DNA of 64,000 nucleotides from Proteobacteria bacterium 005FR1 (lineage in GTDB: Bacteria > Pseudomonadota > Gammaproteobacteria > Pseudomonadales > Cellvibrionaceae). Under the pieces are notes generated by a model that was given only the letters and a program-made list of their open reading frames with translations, was not told the DNA's origin and did not search any database. This document shows, one piece after another, positions 19,010 to 27,555 of this stretch (within the stretch, counting starts at the first letter, position 1; each line of letters starts with the position of its first letter). The stretch lies in NCBI GenBank assembly GCA_026192395.1, contig WACF01000001.1:2292309-2356308 (forward strand), in the 5' to 3' direction. The position numbers and the translations under genes were made by a program.

Positions 19010-20596
19010 ATGCCTGTACCTGATCTCTTCCGCGAAGGCCTCGCCCGGGGTTGGCAAACGCTTGACGCTTCGCACCTGGAGGATAACCGCACACTGGAAG
19101 CGGATGTCGCTATCGTTGGTAGCGGCGCCGGCGGCGGCACGACGGCGGAGATTCTCAGCAAGGCAGGATTGAAGGTACTGCTGATCGAAGAGGGCCCGCT
19201 GCGCACCAGCAGCGATTTCAAGATGCGCGAGCCCGAAGCCTATTCGACGCTGTATCAGGAAGGCATGGGACGCAGCAGCAAGGACGGCGCGATCACCATC
19301 ATGCAGGGCCGGGCGGTTGGCGGAACCACACTGGTCAACTGGACATCGAGTTTTCGCACGCCCGAGCAAACACTCAACTACTGGGCCGACAACTTCGCCG
19401 TCAAAGGCCACAGCGCCGGGGCCATGGCGCCCTGGTTCGAACAAATGGAAGCGCGGCTCGGGGTGCAACCCTGGGCGCTCGCACCAAACGCCAACAACGG
19501 TGTGATACGCGATGGTTGCGAGAAGCTCGGCTGGAATTGGGACATCATTCCACGCAACGTGCGCGGCTGCTGGGATCTTGGCTACTGCGGGCTAGGCTGC
19601 CCGACCAACGCGAAGCAATCGATGCTGGTGACCACGATCCCGGCCAGTCTGGACCGCGGCGCATGCCTGCTCTATTCCGCCCGCGCGCATCGGCTCGTCT
19701 TCGACAATGATCGAGTAAGCTCGCTCGAATGCCTGGCGATGGATGAACGCAATGTCGCTCCCAAAGGCCCGAAAATCACCGTGCGTGCGAAGCACTATGT
19801 TCTCGCCGGCGGCGGGATAAATACGCCAGCCATTCTGCTCCGCTCGAATGCCCCCGACCCTCACGATCGCACCGGCAAGCGCACTTTTTTGCACCTTACC
19901 GTGTTCTCCGCCGCGCAATTCGACCGCACCATCAATCCTTTTTACGGCGCTCCGCAATCGGTTTATTCGGATCACTTCCAGTGGCGCGAAGGCGTGAGCG
20001 GGCCGATGGGATACAAGCTGGAAGTTCCGCCCATGCAGCCAGCCTTTGCGTCGGTCCTGCTGGGTGGCTACGGCGAAAGCAGTGCAACGCGCATGGCCAG
20101 CCTGCCGAACACCAACATGATGCTCGCACTCTTGCGCGACGGATTCCATCCGGACAGCGACGGTGGCAGCGTGGAGTTGCGCAGCGACGGTACGCCGGTG
20201 CTCGACTATCCCTTTAGCGATTACATCTGGGACGGCGTGCGCCGCGCCTTGCACAGCATGGCCGAAGTGCAGTTTGCCGCAGGCGCGCGAGCGGTAATGC
20301 CCGCGCACGCAGACGGTGCTTATGAGACGAATCAAAAGGCGCTGCATCAGCAAATCGACACGCTGAAGCTCGCTCCCTATCTGATCCGGCTCGGCAGCGC
20401 TCACGTGATGGGCGGCTGTGCCATGAGCGAGGATCCCAAACTGGGCGTCGTGGATAGCATGGGTCGTCACCACCAGCTGGAGAATCTGTCCATTCACGAC
20501 GGTTCGCTGTTTCCGACCAGTATCGGCGCCAATCCGCAGCTGTCCATCTACGGCCTCACGGCCAAGCTGGCCAATGATCTCGCCACGACTATGTAA
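19010..20596 (+). CDS. GMC-family FAD oxidoreductase
   Basis: A 528-residue GMC oxidoreductase. The FAD-binding motif VAIVGSGAGGGTTAEIL is near residue 33, the second GMC signature is seen as GGTTLVNWTSSFR, and the C-terminus holds GSAHVMGGCAMSE and the conserved IHDGSLFPTSIGANPQLSI with the active-site His/Asn region. It has no signal peptide of its own and probably rides with the upstream Tat protein to the periplasm, passing electrons to the respiratory chain. Substrates of this group are alcohols, including long-chain or cyclic ones. Nine bases separate it from the upstream gene and 21 from a methyltransferase. Confidence 0.92.
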   Translation: MPVPDLFREGLARGWQTLDASHLEDNRTLEADVAIVGSGAGGGTTAEILSKAGLKVLLIEEGPLRTSSDFKMREPEAYSTLYQEGMGRSSKDGAITIMQGRAVGGTTLVNWTSSFRTPEQTLNYWADNFAVKGHSAGAMAPWFEQMEARLGVQPWALAPNANNGVIRDGCEKLGWNWDIIPRNVRGCWDLGYCGLGCPTNAKQSMLVTTIPASLDRGACLLYSARAHRLVFDNDRVSSLECLAMDERNVAPKGPKITVRAKHYVLAGGGINTPAILLRSNAPDPHDRTGKRTFLHLTVFSAAQFDRTINPFYGAPQSVYSDHFQWREGVSGPMGYKLEVPPMQPAFASVLLGGYGESSATRMASLPNTNMMLALLRDGFHPDSDGGSVELRSDGTPVLDYPFSDYIWDGVRRALHSMAEVQFAAGARAVMPAHADGAYETNQKALHQQIDTLKLAPYLIRLGSAHVMGGCAMSEDPKLGVVDSMGRHHQLENLSIHDGSLFPTSIGANPQLSIYGLTAKLANDLATTM

Positions 20597-20617
20597 AATG
20601 TCTAGCAGGCTCCCGCC

Positions 20618-21238
20618 ATGAGTTTCTACGAAAATAAAGTCTTACCCTTGCTGATCAATTCCGCCTGCTCCACGCGTCAGGTGATGAAGATTCGCCGCCA
20701 GGTGGTACCGCGGGCGACGGGCGATGTGCTGGAAGTGGGGATGGGCTCGGGCCTGAACCTGGAATTCTACGACCGGGAAAAGGTGAACATGGTCTGGGGG
20801 CTGGAGCCCTCGGAAGGCATGCGACTGAAGGCCCGAGCCAATCTGAATGCCTCTCCGGTGGAGGTCAAGTGGCTGGACCTGCCGGGCGAGCAGATTCCCC
20901 TCGAAGACGAAAGCATCGATACCGTCTTGCTCACCTACACGCTATGCACCATTCCCGACTGGCAAGCTGCGCTGAAGCAGATGCACCGAGTACTCATGCC
21001 CACAGGCAAACTTCTGTTCGCCGAACACGGCCGTGCTCCCGAAACCGACATTCGCAAATGGCAGGACCGCATCACCCCCATCTGGAAGAAGATCGGCGGC
21101 GGATGTCACCTTAACCGGCCGATCAGTGATTACCTCGTCGAAGGTGGGTTCAGGATTGAAACGCTGGACACCTTCTACATGAAGAAAACGCCGCGCATCG
21201 TCGGACACATGTACGTGGGCGAGGCCGTAAAGGCATAA
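20618..21238 (+). CDS. Class I SAM-dependent methyltransferase
   Basis: A 206-residue methyltransferase of the ubiquinone/phospholipid methyltransferase-like group. The SAM-binding motif EVGMGSGLNLEFY is at about residue 41, the acidic loop and VLLTYTLCTIPDW follow, and LLFAEHGRAPE is the post-motif strand. It lacks membrane segments. It continues the oxidoreductase operon (21-base gap) and is two bases from the following GNAT gene. The acceptor is not deducible; some relatives methylate phosphatidylethanolamine or thiol compounds. Confidence 0.88.
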   Translation: MSFYENKVLPLLINSACSTRQVMKIRRQVVPRATGDVLEVGMGSGLNLEFYDREKVNMVWGLEPSEGMRLKARANLNASPVEVKWLDLPGEQIPLEDESIDTVLLTYTLCTIPDWQAALKQMHRVLMPTGKLLFAEHGRAPETDIRKWQDRITPIWKKIGGGCHLNRPISDYLVEGGFRIETLDTFYMKKTPRIVGHMYVGEAVKA

Positions 21239-21240
21239 CG

Positions 21241-21666
21241 ATGGGGAGCGTACGCGACTTTAGAGAGGACGACCGCCCGGCTGCGCGAGAAGTCTATCTG
21301 GAATCCCGACGCCGGACTTTCACCTGGTTGAACGTCGACGGCTATCGCCTGGAAGATTTCGACAAGGATACAGCGGACGAGCGACTCTGGGTTTACGAGA
21401 ACGACGGTGAGGTAAGCGGCTTTATCTCAGTCTATTTGCCCGCCAATTTCATTCACCACCTCTACATCCTTCCGCAACATGCAGGCAAGGGATTCGGAGC
21501 CGCTCTGTTGCACAACGCTCTGGCTTGCATCGGACGTCCCGCCCGGCTCAAGTGCTTGTCCCGGAACGGACAGGCACTTGCATTCTATGCAGCGATGGGA
21601 TGGGTGTCGGAAGAAATCGGAAACTCGCAAGACGGCAGTTACCATCTGATGGCGCACTTCGGCTAA
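21241..21666 (+). CDS. GNAT-family N-acetyltransferase
   Basis: A 141-residue GNAT protein. The acetyl-CoA-binding region is LYILPQHAGKGFGAALLHNA (a Q/RxxGxG/A loop), followed by LKCLSRNGQALAFYAAMGW, the typical C-terminal fold. The ATG at 21241 comes two bases after the methyltransferase stop, so they are probably co-translated. The best guess is acylation of a small amine or protein N-terminus; nothing more specific can be read. Confidence 0.88.
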   Translation: MGSVRDFREDDRPAAREVYLESRRRTFTWLNVDGYRLEDFDKDTADERLWVYENDGEVSGFISVYLPANFIHHLYILPQHAGKGFGAALLHNALACIGRPARLKCLSRNGQALAFYAAMGWVSEEIGNSQDGSYHLMAHFG

Positions 21667-21716
21667 ATCCAAGTAGCATCTGGCGGCTGCTTTTCGATAA
21701 CAATTCGGGGACTACC

Positions 21717-22322
21717 ATGGAAGGCTCAGTGTTCAAAGGAGTGAGCATATTGACTGGACTTGCCGTACTTGCAGTCGCGGTTTTCATAAGCGGACCGCAA
21801 GACGAGCAGCGTTCCGGGCCTGAATTCCAGCCGGAAGCGATGCCCGACCAAGCGGCGACAGGATCAATCCCGCCGAGTCCCGCACCTGAGAGGGCGCCAG
21901 AACCACGGACCGAGACAGCCCTCCCAGAAGAGGTCGCCACAGAAACTCAAACCGCACGAAGGGAACTGAGCTCGAGACTGCAAGCCGATCTGGCACTCCT
22001 CGGCCCTGATAGTGATTTCGAAGACTTTTTACATCGCTTCGCAGGGGAACCGGAAGACAGCGCGTGGGCACGAGTCACCGAAGCTCACCTTCTGGATCTA
22101 CTCGGACAGACTGGAAATCTCAGAGCGGCAGACATCGAAATCGATTGTCGCACTGTCACGTGCCGGGTGCGAATGACCGGAGCCGAGTTTGAGCCGGGAG
22201 CCAAATTCAACAACTTCATTGGTTTTGTAGACGCGACCGGCCTCGAGAAGGCCTGGGAGCTAACCGGTCTTCACGACGGTTACGGGAATCGTGTTGATTT
22301 CGTTTATCTGAAAAGGGAATAA
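21717..22322 (+). CDS. Hypothetical membrane-anchored protein
   Basis: A 201-residue protein with one N-terminal hydrophobic segment (about residues 9-24, ILTGLAVLAVAVFISG), a Pro/Glu-rich linker (about 30-75) and a C-terminal globular part with a Cys pair (IDCRTVTCRVRM) that could form a disulfide outside the membrane. The start at ATG 21717 is chosen because upstream codons lie in the acetyltransferase gene. I do not recognise the family; the layout resembles other gammaproteobacterial single-pass periplasmic proteins of unknown role. Confidence 0.75.
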   Translation: MEGSVFKGVSILTGLAVLAVAVFISGPQDEQRSGPEFQPEAMPDQAATGSIPPSPAPERAPEPRTETALPEEVATETQTARRELSSRLQADLALLGPDSDFEDFLHRFAGEPEDSAWARVTEAHLLDLLGQTGNLRAADIEIDCRTVTCRVRMTGAEFEPGAKFNNFIGFVDATGLEKAWELTGLHDGYGNRVDFVYLKRE

Positions 22323-22336
22323 CTGGACAGCCAACG

Positions 22337-22738
22337 ATGACAGGCGAAACCAGGCTCGATGTACTGCTTTCCTCGCTGAACATGCGTGTGCGTGAAGAGC
22401 GCTATGCATTCTGCACAACCCCGCTCTCCGCTGTTACCCCGGCCCTGCTGGAGGTCGTCTTTGCAACGGTTGCAGAGCCGGAAGGTCTGACACTGGTCCT
22501 GCCGGTTCGGGCGGCCGAAGAGTTCAAGCTCCGCTATGACGGTGCATTTCGTTGCATCACCCTGATGGTGCATTCGAGCCTGCACGCAGTGGGACTCACG
22601 GCGGCTGTTTCAGGCCGGCTGGCTGAGCGGGGAATCAGTGCCAATGTGGTCGCCGGCTTTTACCATGATCATGTTTTTGTGCCGGAAGATAAAATCGATG
22701 ATGCCCTTTCGATTCTTACCGCACTTGGGAGCCCCTGA
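22337..22738 (+). CDS. ACT-domain protein
   Basis: A 133-residue protein of the small stand-alone ACT-domain group. The C-terminal half (ITLMVHSSLHAVGLTAAVSG, then RGISANVVAGFYHDHVFVP) has the beta-alpha-beta pattern of ACT domains that bind amino acids or other small ligands. The N-terminal half resembles the DUF2241-type segment usually found with it. A partner enzyme is not fused. The gene is 14 bases after the hypothetical membrane protein and may share its transcript. The ligand and target are unknown. Confidence 0.83.
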   Translation: MTGETRLDVLLSSLNMRVREERYAFCTTPLSAVTPALLEVVFATVAEPEGLTLVLPVRAAEEFKLRYDGAFRCITLMVHSSLHAVGLTAAVSGRLAERGISANVVAGFYHDHVFVPEDKIDDALSILTALGSP

Positions 22739-22867
22739 AAATCTTAACAGTTCATGATGCACAGCGGACATGGAGGCTGGCAAACTGCCCGCGAATGGCT
22801 TCTCGCAAGGGCGGTTGAGCCAAGCCACAGTTAATGCCTCCTCCAAATTCAAAACAATGGATGCGTC

Positions 22868-23248
22868 ATGAAAAAGATCAACACTTTGATTACCCTTCTG
22901 CTGCTTGCAACAAGCCTGACCGGTTGCGTCATTGCTGTCGGCGACACTGAACACTGGGACGACAAAGATGCTTCCCAGTGGCGCGAGCAAGCCAAAGAAA
23001 ACAAGCGTGCGATCGAAGGGCTGCGAATGGGTACGGAGATCGGCTCGGTGAATGCGAAACTGGGCGCTCCCGATTTCAGCGAAGCCTTCACCCGCAATGG
23101 CGAGGAAGTTCGCATCTACTACTACCGAACGCATCAGCGACATGCCGATAGCAAGACTACCAAGGACGAAACAACGCCACTGGTTTTCGTCGACGACCAA
23201 CTGGTCGGCTGGGGCGAAACCGCCGTTCAGCAGGTCACGACCAATTGA
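22868..23248 (+). CDS. DUF3192-type lipoprotein
   Basis: A 126-residue protein with a lipoprotein signal: hydrophobic LITLLLLATSLTGC and lipobox LTGC at residues about 17-20. The mature part (MGTEIGSVNAKLGAPDFSEA, VRIYYYRTHQRHADS, TPLVFVDDQLVGWGE) matches the DUF3192 pattern, related in fold to the small BamE/SmpA domain. Such proteins sit in the outer or inner membrane facing the periplasm. No clear operon partner. Function in this family is not established. Confidence 0.85.
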   Translation: MKKINTLITLLLLATSLTGCVIAVGDTEHWDDKDASQWREQAKENKRAIEGLRMGTEIGSVNAKLGAPDFSEAFTRNGEEVRIYYYRTHQRHADSKTTKDETTPLVFVDDQLVGWGETAVQQVTTN

Positions 23249-23360
23249 TCGACCCGCGTTGTGCTTGCCGTCGATGGCTCTGATGAGCGCAACTCGCGGT
23301 CGAATAGGGTAGGATCACCAAAGTCGATCAAAGCTAAGCGGAAAATCTGGATAATAAAAA

Positions 23361-23786
23361 ATGACAGAACAAGCGATATTGGGGCCTGTAGTTGCACTGG
23401 TTGCCTGGTCACTGGTGATGTGGGTATGGATGTACGCAACCCGTCTTCCTGCGATGCGGGCGGCGAAGATGGTTCCCGACCCGAACGCACCGCGCAACCA
23501 GCAGATGTCCCAGTTGCCGGCGCGGGTGCGATGGAAGGCGGACAACTTCAATCACCTGATGGAACAGCCAACACTTTTTTATGCGCTGGCCATTTCACTG
23601 GCTGTGCTGGGACTCGGCTCCGGTGCGGCCCTGGTCTGGGCCTGGGCCTATGTAGTGCTTCGCGTTGTGCACAGTCTTGTTCAGGTCCTGAACAACAAGA
23701 TTGAACTGCGCTTTGTCGTGTTTGTGCTGTCGAACATTCCCTTGTTCGCTCTCACTTATATCGCCGCCATTGCACTGATCAGCTAG
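23361..23786 (+). CDS. MAPEG-family membrane protein
   Basis: A 141-residue integral membrane protein with four hydrophobic segments (about 8-27, 65-85, 88-105 and 118-139). The motif RWKADNFNHLMEQPTLFYAL is the MAPEG signature, as in microsomal glutathione transferase relatives; bacterial members are thought to be glutathione-linked but many are uncharacterised. Its 3' end overlaps the convergent hydrolase by eight bases. Confidence 0.88.
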   Translation: MTEQAILGPVVALVAWSLVMWVWMYATRLPAMRAAKMVPDPNAPRNQQMSQLPARVRWKADNFNHLMEQPTLFYALAISLAVLGLGSGAALVWAWAYVVLRVVHSLVQVLNNKIELRFVVFVLSNIPLFALTYIAAIALIS

Positions 23787-24753
23787 TTGATGGCTCACTG
23801 ATTCTCTGCAGCATGATTTCGCAGATTTTCGGGCCGTGCGTGTTCTGCGGAAAATGACCTGCGTCGGCGAGCGGATCGAAAGTTGCGTTCATGCGCCCGG
23901 CCCAGGTGCGCCCCCACTCTTCCGTGAAAACGTCATCCGTGCAGCCCCAGATGAAATGGACCGGCTTTTTCCACTCCAGCAGACAGCGGTAGTGATGGGT
24001 CTGAGCAGCCCCGTTACCGCTGTTGTAATCGACGGCGGGAATCGATAGAGGAAAACGACGGTAGCTGTTGAAGGCTTCGTCCGGCAAGCCGCGATAGGGC
24101 GCCGAGAAACCGCGGTACATTTTCGCCGCTTCCCCGGTGAAGCCGGGATCCTTGCCCTCGATCAGTGCCGGAAAAATCACATTGCGCGGCGCCAGTCCGC
24201 CACTCAGCAACAGCAGTAAGCCCACGTCCGGACAGGGCCGGTCGAACAGACCGCCTTGCTGCCAGTGTCCGAACCATTTGCGAATCCCCTCGGAGTATTC
24301 GTATTCCGGGTGGTGCAGCCAGGTGTTCAGGATCACCAGACGCTCGAAGCGCTCGGGCATCGTGGCAGCCTGGGCGAGACCGATGGGGCCGCCCCAATCC
24401 TGACAGACCAGGGTGATCCGCTGTAGATCGAGATCGGTTATCAGGCTGGTCAGGATTTCGGTGTGTCTGGCGATCGTGTACCAGTTGATGTCGGTGGGCT
24501 TGTCGGATCGACCGAAACCCATGTGGTCCGGCGCGATGCAGCGATAGCCGGCGTTTACCAGGATGGGAATCATCTCCCGGTACATATAAGACCAGGTGGG
24601 CATGCCGTGGAGTAGCAGCATTACCGGCGCATCGCGCGGGCCTTCGTCGATGTAGTGCTGGCGAAGGTCTTTCCAGTTGCGGTAGCGGGGCTCGAAGGGA
24701 AAGTCGTCGAGGTCGGCGAAATTCTCGTCAGGCGTGCGGATAAAATCAGTCAT
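23779..24753 (-). CDS. Alpha/beta hydrolase, haloalkane-dehalogenase-like
   Basis: A 324-residue alpha/beta hydrolase. The oxyanion motif HGMPTWSYMYREMIP and the nucleophile elbow LVCQDWGGPIG (Asp nucleophile) are those of haloalkane dehalogenases and epoxide hydrolases; the late catalytic His is in DAGHFPQNTHGP. The Trp next to the nucleophile is one of the halide-stabilising residues of dehalogenases; a cap domain lies at about 150-230. Length is somewhat greater than usual (about 300). Whether it dehalogenates or only hydrolyses esters or epoxides cannot be told from sequence. It is alone on the minus strand. Confidence 0.85.
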   Translation of the reverse strand: MTDFIRTPDENFADLDDFPFEPRYRNWKDLRQHYIDEGPRDAPVMLLLHGMPTWSYMYREMIPILVNAGYRCIAPDHMGFGRSDKPTDINWYTIARHTEILTSLITDLDLQRITLVCQDWGGPIGLAQAATMPERFERLVILNTWLHHPEYEYSEGIRKWFGHWQQGGLFDRPCPDVGLLLLLSGGLAPRNVIFPALIEGKDPGFTGEAAKMYRGFSAPYRGLPDEAFNSYRRFPLSIPAVDYNSGNGAAQTHHYRCLLEWKKPVHFIWGCTDDVFTEEWGRTWAGRMNATFDPLADAGHFPQNTHGPKICEIMLQRISEPSTS

Positions 24754-24885
24754 GAGCGACTCCAGTCAGACTGTTTGAAACAGAGAATCGAAACAGATGG
24801 AGCAGGCCAACTGCGGGAGTCTGGCAGCGGCCAATTCCGTCGGGCCGACCATACTACCAGATGCCCGCATTTGGAGAGACCATTC

Positions 24886-25227
24886 ATGAGATTGAGCTGT
24901 CACTGCAGGAACATCGAAAACGAGGTGGAAGCACCAGCGCAGTTGACCGTCTGTGATTGCTCTATCTGCAGCAGATACCAGGCGCTGTGGGGCTACTTTC
25001 AACCGGACGGGGTGCAGATTACGGTGGGTCCGGATGGAGAGGATTTCTACATCTGGAACGACCGCGAGATCGAGTTCGTGAGATGAGCGAACTGTGGCTG
25101 CGTCACCCACTACCGCGTCGTTGCCGGGCTACCTGATCCGAAGATTGCGGTAAACTTCAGGATGGCACTGGACGAGCTGCCTGCCGAAACGCCGGTGCGT
25201 TATTTCAACGGCAAGGATGTCCTCTAG
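24886..25227 (+). pseudogene. GFA-family protein with in-frame TGA
   Basis: The frame from ATG 24886 encodes a GFA (glutathione-dependent formaldehyde-activating-like) zinc protein: LSCHCRN, then TVCDCSICSRYQALWGYF. At 25084-25086 a TGA interrupts it, and the same frame continues for 46 more codons (ANCGCVTHYRVVAGLPDPK, then a PVRYFNGKDVL end) to TAG at 25225. The family normally has CxxCGC at this point, so the TGA falls on the position of a zinc-binding Cys. The simplest reading is a nonsense mutation of TGC or TGT to TGA; the frame is otherwise undamaged, so the event is recent or the codon is read through. Selenocysteine insertion is a less likely alternative. Confidence 0.8.
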
Positions 25228-25282
25228 CTTCCACATTCGAGCTACATTGTGTCCAACGCACATTCGTTTGAGGCACATCGCA

Positions 25283-25837
25283 ATGACACTGCCGCCAATC
25301 ACGGAAATCAAAACAGATCGCCTGCTCCTTGTGCCGGTCGCAGCGGAGCATCTCGAAGACCTTCTGCTGGTCAATGGCGACGAGCAGGTGACGCACTTTC
25401 TGCCCTACGAAACCTGGTCCGATCGCAGCGACGCCGAAATCTGGCTCGCCCGGATGAACCTGCTGAGCCAGGCCGGCACCTGCCGGCAACTGGTTGTGCA
25501 GCAGCGCGCGGACGGTCGCGTGGTCGGCAGCCTGCTGTTTTTCGATTTCGACGAAGGCAGTCGCCGGCTGGAGATTGGCTATGCACTGGGACGCGACTAT
25601 TGGGGCAAGGGCCTGATGAGTGAGGCTGTGGGAGGTGCTTGCCGCCACGCTCTCTTCGAGTGGGAAATCCGACGGATCGAAGCGGAGGTCAATGTGGCCA
25701 ATACACCCTCCTGCAAGCTACTGGAAGCGGTTGGCTTTCAGCGGGAGGGCCGATTGCGGCAGCGCTGGACTATCAAAGGCAGAACTTACGATACGTATAT
25801 CTACGGGCTGCTGGCGGACGACTGGTCTGCGACGTGA
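25283..25837 (+). CDS. GNAT acetyltransferase, RimJ/RimL-type
   Basis: A 184-residue acetyltransferase of the RimJ/RimL class: TDRLLLVPVAAEHLEDLL at the start, IGYALGRDYWGKGLMSEAV as acetyl-CoA loop, and EAEVNVANTPSCKLLEAVGF near the end. These proteins acetylate ribosomal protein N-termini or small molecules. The ATG at 25283 is preferred to 25217 because the family's typical start ITEIKTDRLLL lies just behind it. The 3' end overlaps the convergent LysR gene by 37 bases. Confidence 0.88.
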   Translation: MTLPPITEIKTDRLLLVPVAAEHLEDLLLVNGDEQVTHFLPYETWSDRSDAEIWLARMNLLSQAGTCRQLVVQQRADGRVVGSLLFFDFDEGSRRLEIGYALGRDYWGKGLMSEAVGGACRHALFEWEIRRIEAEVNVANTPSCKLLEAVGFQREGRLRQRWTIKGRTYDTYIYGLLADDWSAT

Positions 25838-26724
25838 GACTGCTTGAGACTGTCGATGAAGGCCCGCCCCGCCGGACCCGGCGGTTCGTCCTTTCGGTAG
25901 ACCACGGTGATCGGCAGGCGAACATCGTAGGGAATGCCCGTCGCCAGTCGCAGCCGCACCAGTGCCCCTTCCGCCAGATCCCTTTCGATCATGTGCAAGG
26001 GCATACCGCCCCAACCAAAACCGGCCTTGAGGAAGGCGTGCTTAGCGCCCAGGTCCGCCAGTCGCCAGGTTTGGGGGGACAGCACGTGGAAATCGCGGCC
26101 CGCTGAGAGCTGAGTCCGATCCGTCAGCACCAGTTGCACGTGCTCAGACACGTCCTCGGCGGTCAATGGCCCCGGTTTCTGCGCCAGTGGGTGGTGAGGT
26201 GCGACGACCGTTCCCAGAGTGACTTCACCCAGCGGCTCCGCGCGCAGTTCTTCGGGCACCAGTTGAATGGTCGCCATCATCCCGATTCGGCAAGTCCCCT
26301 CAAGTACCAGCTGCGGCACACCCCCGAGTGCTTCCACATACAGCCGAAGAGGCGTGTAGGGAAACTTTTCACGGGAAAGGCCCGCCGCACAGGTAAGCGC
26401 ATCCATGGGGTACATCACATCCACCGCCACCGACAGTTCGGGCTCCAATCCCTCGCGCAGCGCGCGGGCGCGGGCCTTGAAGCCGTCCATGTCATCGGCG
26501 ACCGCGCGCGCCTCCGGCAGCAGCGCCTGGCCCTCTTCCGTCAGGAGAGGGTAGCGGCCGCTGCGGTCGAAGAGCTTGACCCCGAGTTGCGATTCCAGAT
26601 TGGCCAGGGTCTGGCTGACCACGGATTGGGCGCGGCGAAGTTTGCGCCCGGCCGCGGAAAAGCTGCCCTCTTCCGCGGCGGCGATGAAGGTACGCAGCTG
26701 GTCGAGGGTGACGGCATCCAACAT
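25801..26724 (-). CDS. LysR-family transcriptional regulator
   Basis: A 307-residue LysR regulator. The N-terminal winged helix is LDQLRTFIAAAEEGSFSAAG, with RAQSVVSQTLANLESQLG as recognition helix, followed by a substrate-binding-type effector domain. It is divergent from wrbA with 126 bases between, so it probably controls wrbA and itself. An AT-rich dyad around 26757-26775 (ATAT, nine bases, ATAT) is a possible T-N11-A site. The inducer is not known. Confidence 0.92.
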   Translation of the reverse strand: MLDAVTLDQLRTFIAAAEEGSFSAAGRKLRRAQSVVSQTLANLESQLGVKLFDRSGRYPLLTEEGQALLPEARAVADDMDGFKARARALREGLEPELSVAVDVMYPMDALTCAAGLSREKFPYTPLRLYVEALGGVPQLVLEGTCRIGMMATIQLVPEELRAEPLGEVTLGTVVAPHHPLAQKPGPLTAEDVSEHVQLVLTDRTQLSAGRDFHVLSPQTWRLADLGAKHAFLKAGFGWGGMPLHMIERDLAEGALVRLRLATGIPYDVRLPITVVYRKDEPPGPAGRAFIDSLKQSHVADQSSASSP

Positions 26725-26850
26725 GATTGCACTCCGATGTATTCGTTTCTTAGATAGATATCATCGAATAATATTGGCTACGCAGATCACTAACAAGTTC
26801 CTACACTGGCCCCAAAGACAAAACCCACCCGCATTCGAGGTAAACCACTC

Positions 26851-27450
26851 ATGGCCAAGGTACTTGTTCTTTACTATTCAACTTATGGACACATCGAGAC
26901 GATGGCGCAGGCGATCGCCGAAGGCGCACGTGGCGCCGGCGCGAGCGTTGATATCAAGCGCGTTCCGGAGACTGTGCCGGAAGAAGCCGCCCGCAAGAAC
27001 GGCTTCAAGCTAGACCAAGCGGCACCGATCGCCAAGGTGGAGGATCTGGCCGACTATGACGCCATCGTCATCGGCACCGGCACCCGATTCGGGCGCATCA
27101 GCTCACAGATGGCGGCCTTTCTGGACCAGGCCGGGGGGCTCTGGGCCAGCGGCAAGCTGAACGGCAAGGTCGGCGCCGCCTTTACCGCCTCGGCGACTCA
27201 GCATGGCGGGCAGGAGACGACGCTGTTTTCGATCATTACCAACCTGCTGCACTTCGGTCTGATCGTGGTCGGTCTTCCCTACAGCCATGCGGGCCAGATG
27301 ACAGTGGACGAAATCGTCGGCGGTGCGCCCTACGGTGCCACCACCATCGCCGGTGGCGACGGTTCGCGTCAGCCGAGTGAGATCGAGCTGCAAGGCGCGA
27401 TTCATCAGGGTGAGCTGGTGGCCCAGACGGCGAACAAACTGTTCGGCTAA
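26851..27450 (+). CDS. wrbA: NAD(P)H:quinone oxidoreductase, WrbA type
   Basis: A 199-residue flavodoxin-fold FMN protein that reduces quinones by two electrons to limit oxidative stress. The FMN phosphate loop [19 protein letters not shown] is at residues 6-24, [19 protein letters not shown] near 75, and the flavin-contacting GGQETT and GLPYSHAG follow, as in WrbA. Length is normal. It is transcribed away from a LysR regulator, which is the likely control. Confidence 0.94.
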   Translation: MAKVLVLYYSTYGHIETMAQAIAEGARGAGASVDIKRVPETVPEEAARKNGFKLDQAAPIAKVEDLADYDAIVIGTGTRFGRISSQMAAFLDQAGGLWASGKLNGKVGAAFTASATQHGGQETTLFSIITNLLHFGLIVVGLPYSHAGQMTVDEIVGGAPYGATTIAGGDGSRQPSEIELQGAIHQGELVAQTANKLFG

Positions 27451-27482
27451 ACCTTTGCCGCTGCAGGCGTTCTTAAGCAGGT

Positions 27483-27517
27483 GAATGCGAGGCGCGAGGG
27501 ATCGCTCTCTCGCATTC
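27483..27517. other. Inverted repeat in wrbA-surE gap
   Basis: A perfect nine-base dyad (GAATGCGAG at 27483-27491, CTCGCATTC at 27509-27517) lies 39 bases before the surE start codon. It may end the wrbA transcript or lie in the surE leader; no T tract follows. Confidence 0.4.
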
Positions 27518-27555
27518 GGGAACCTAAACCGCTTTTTGCAGTGCGAGGGAAAGCA

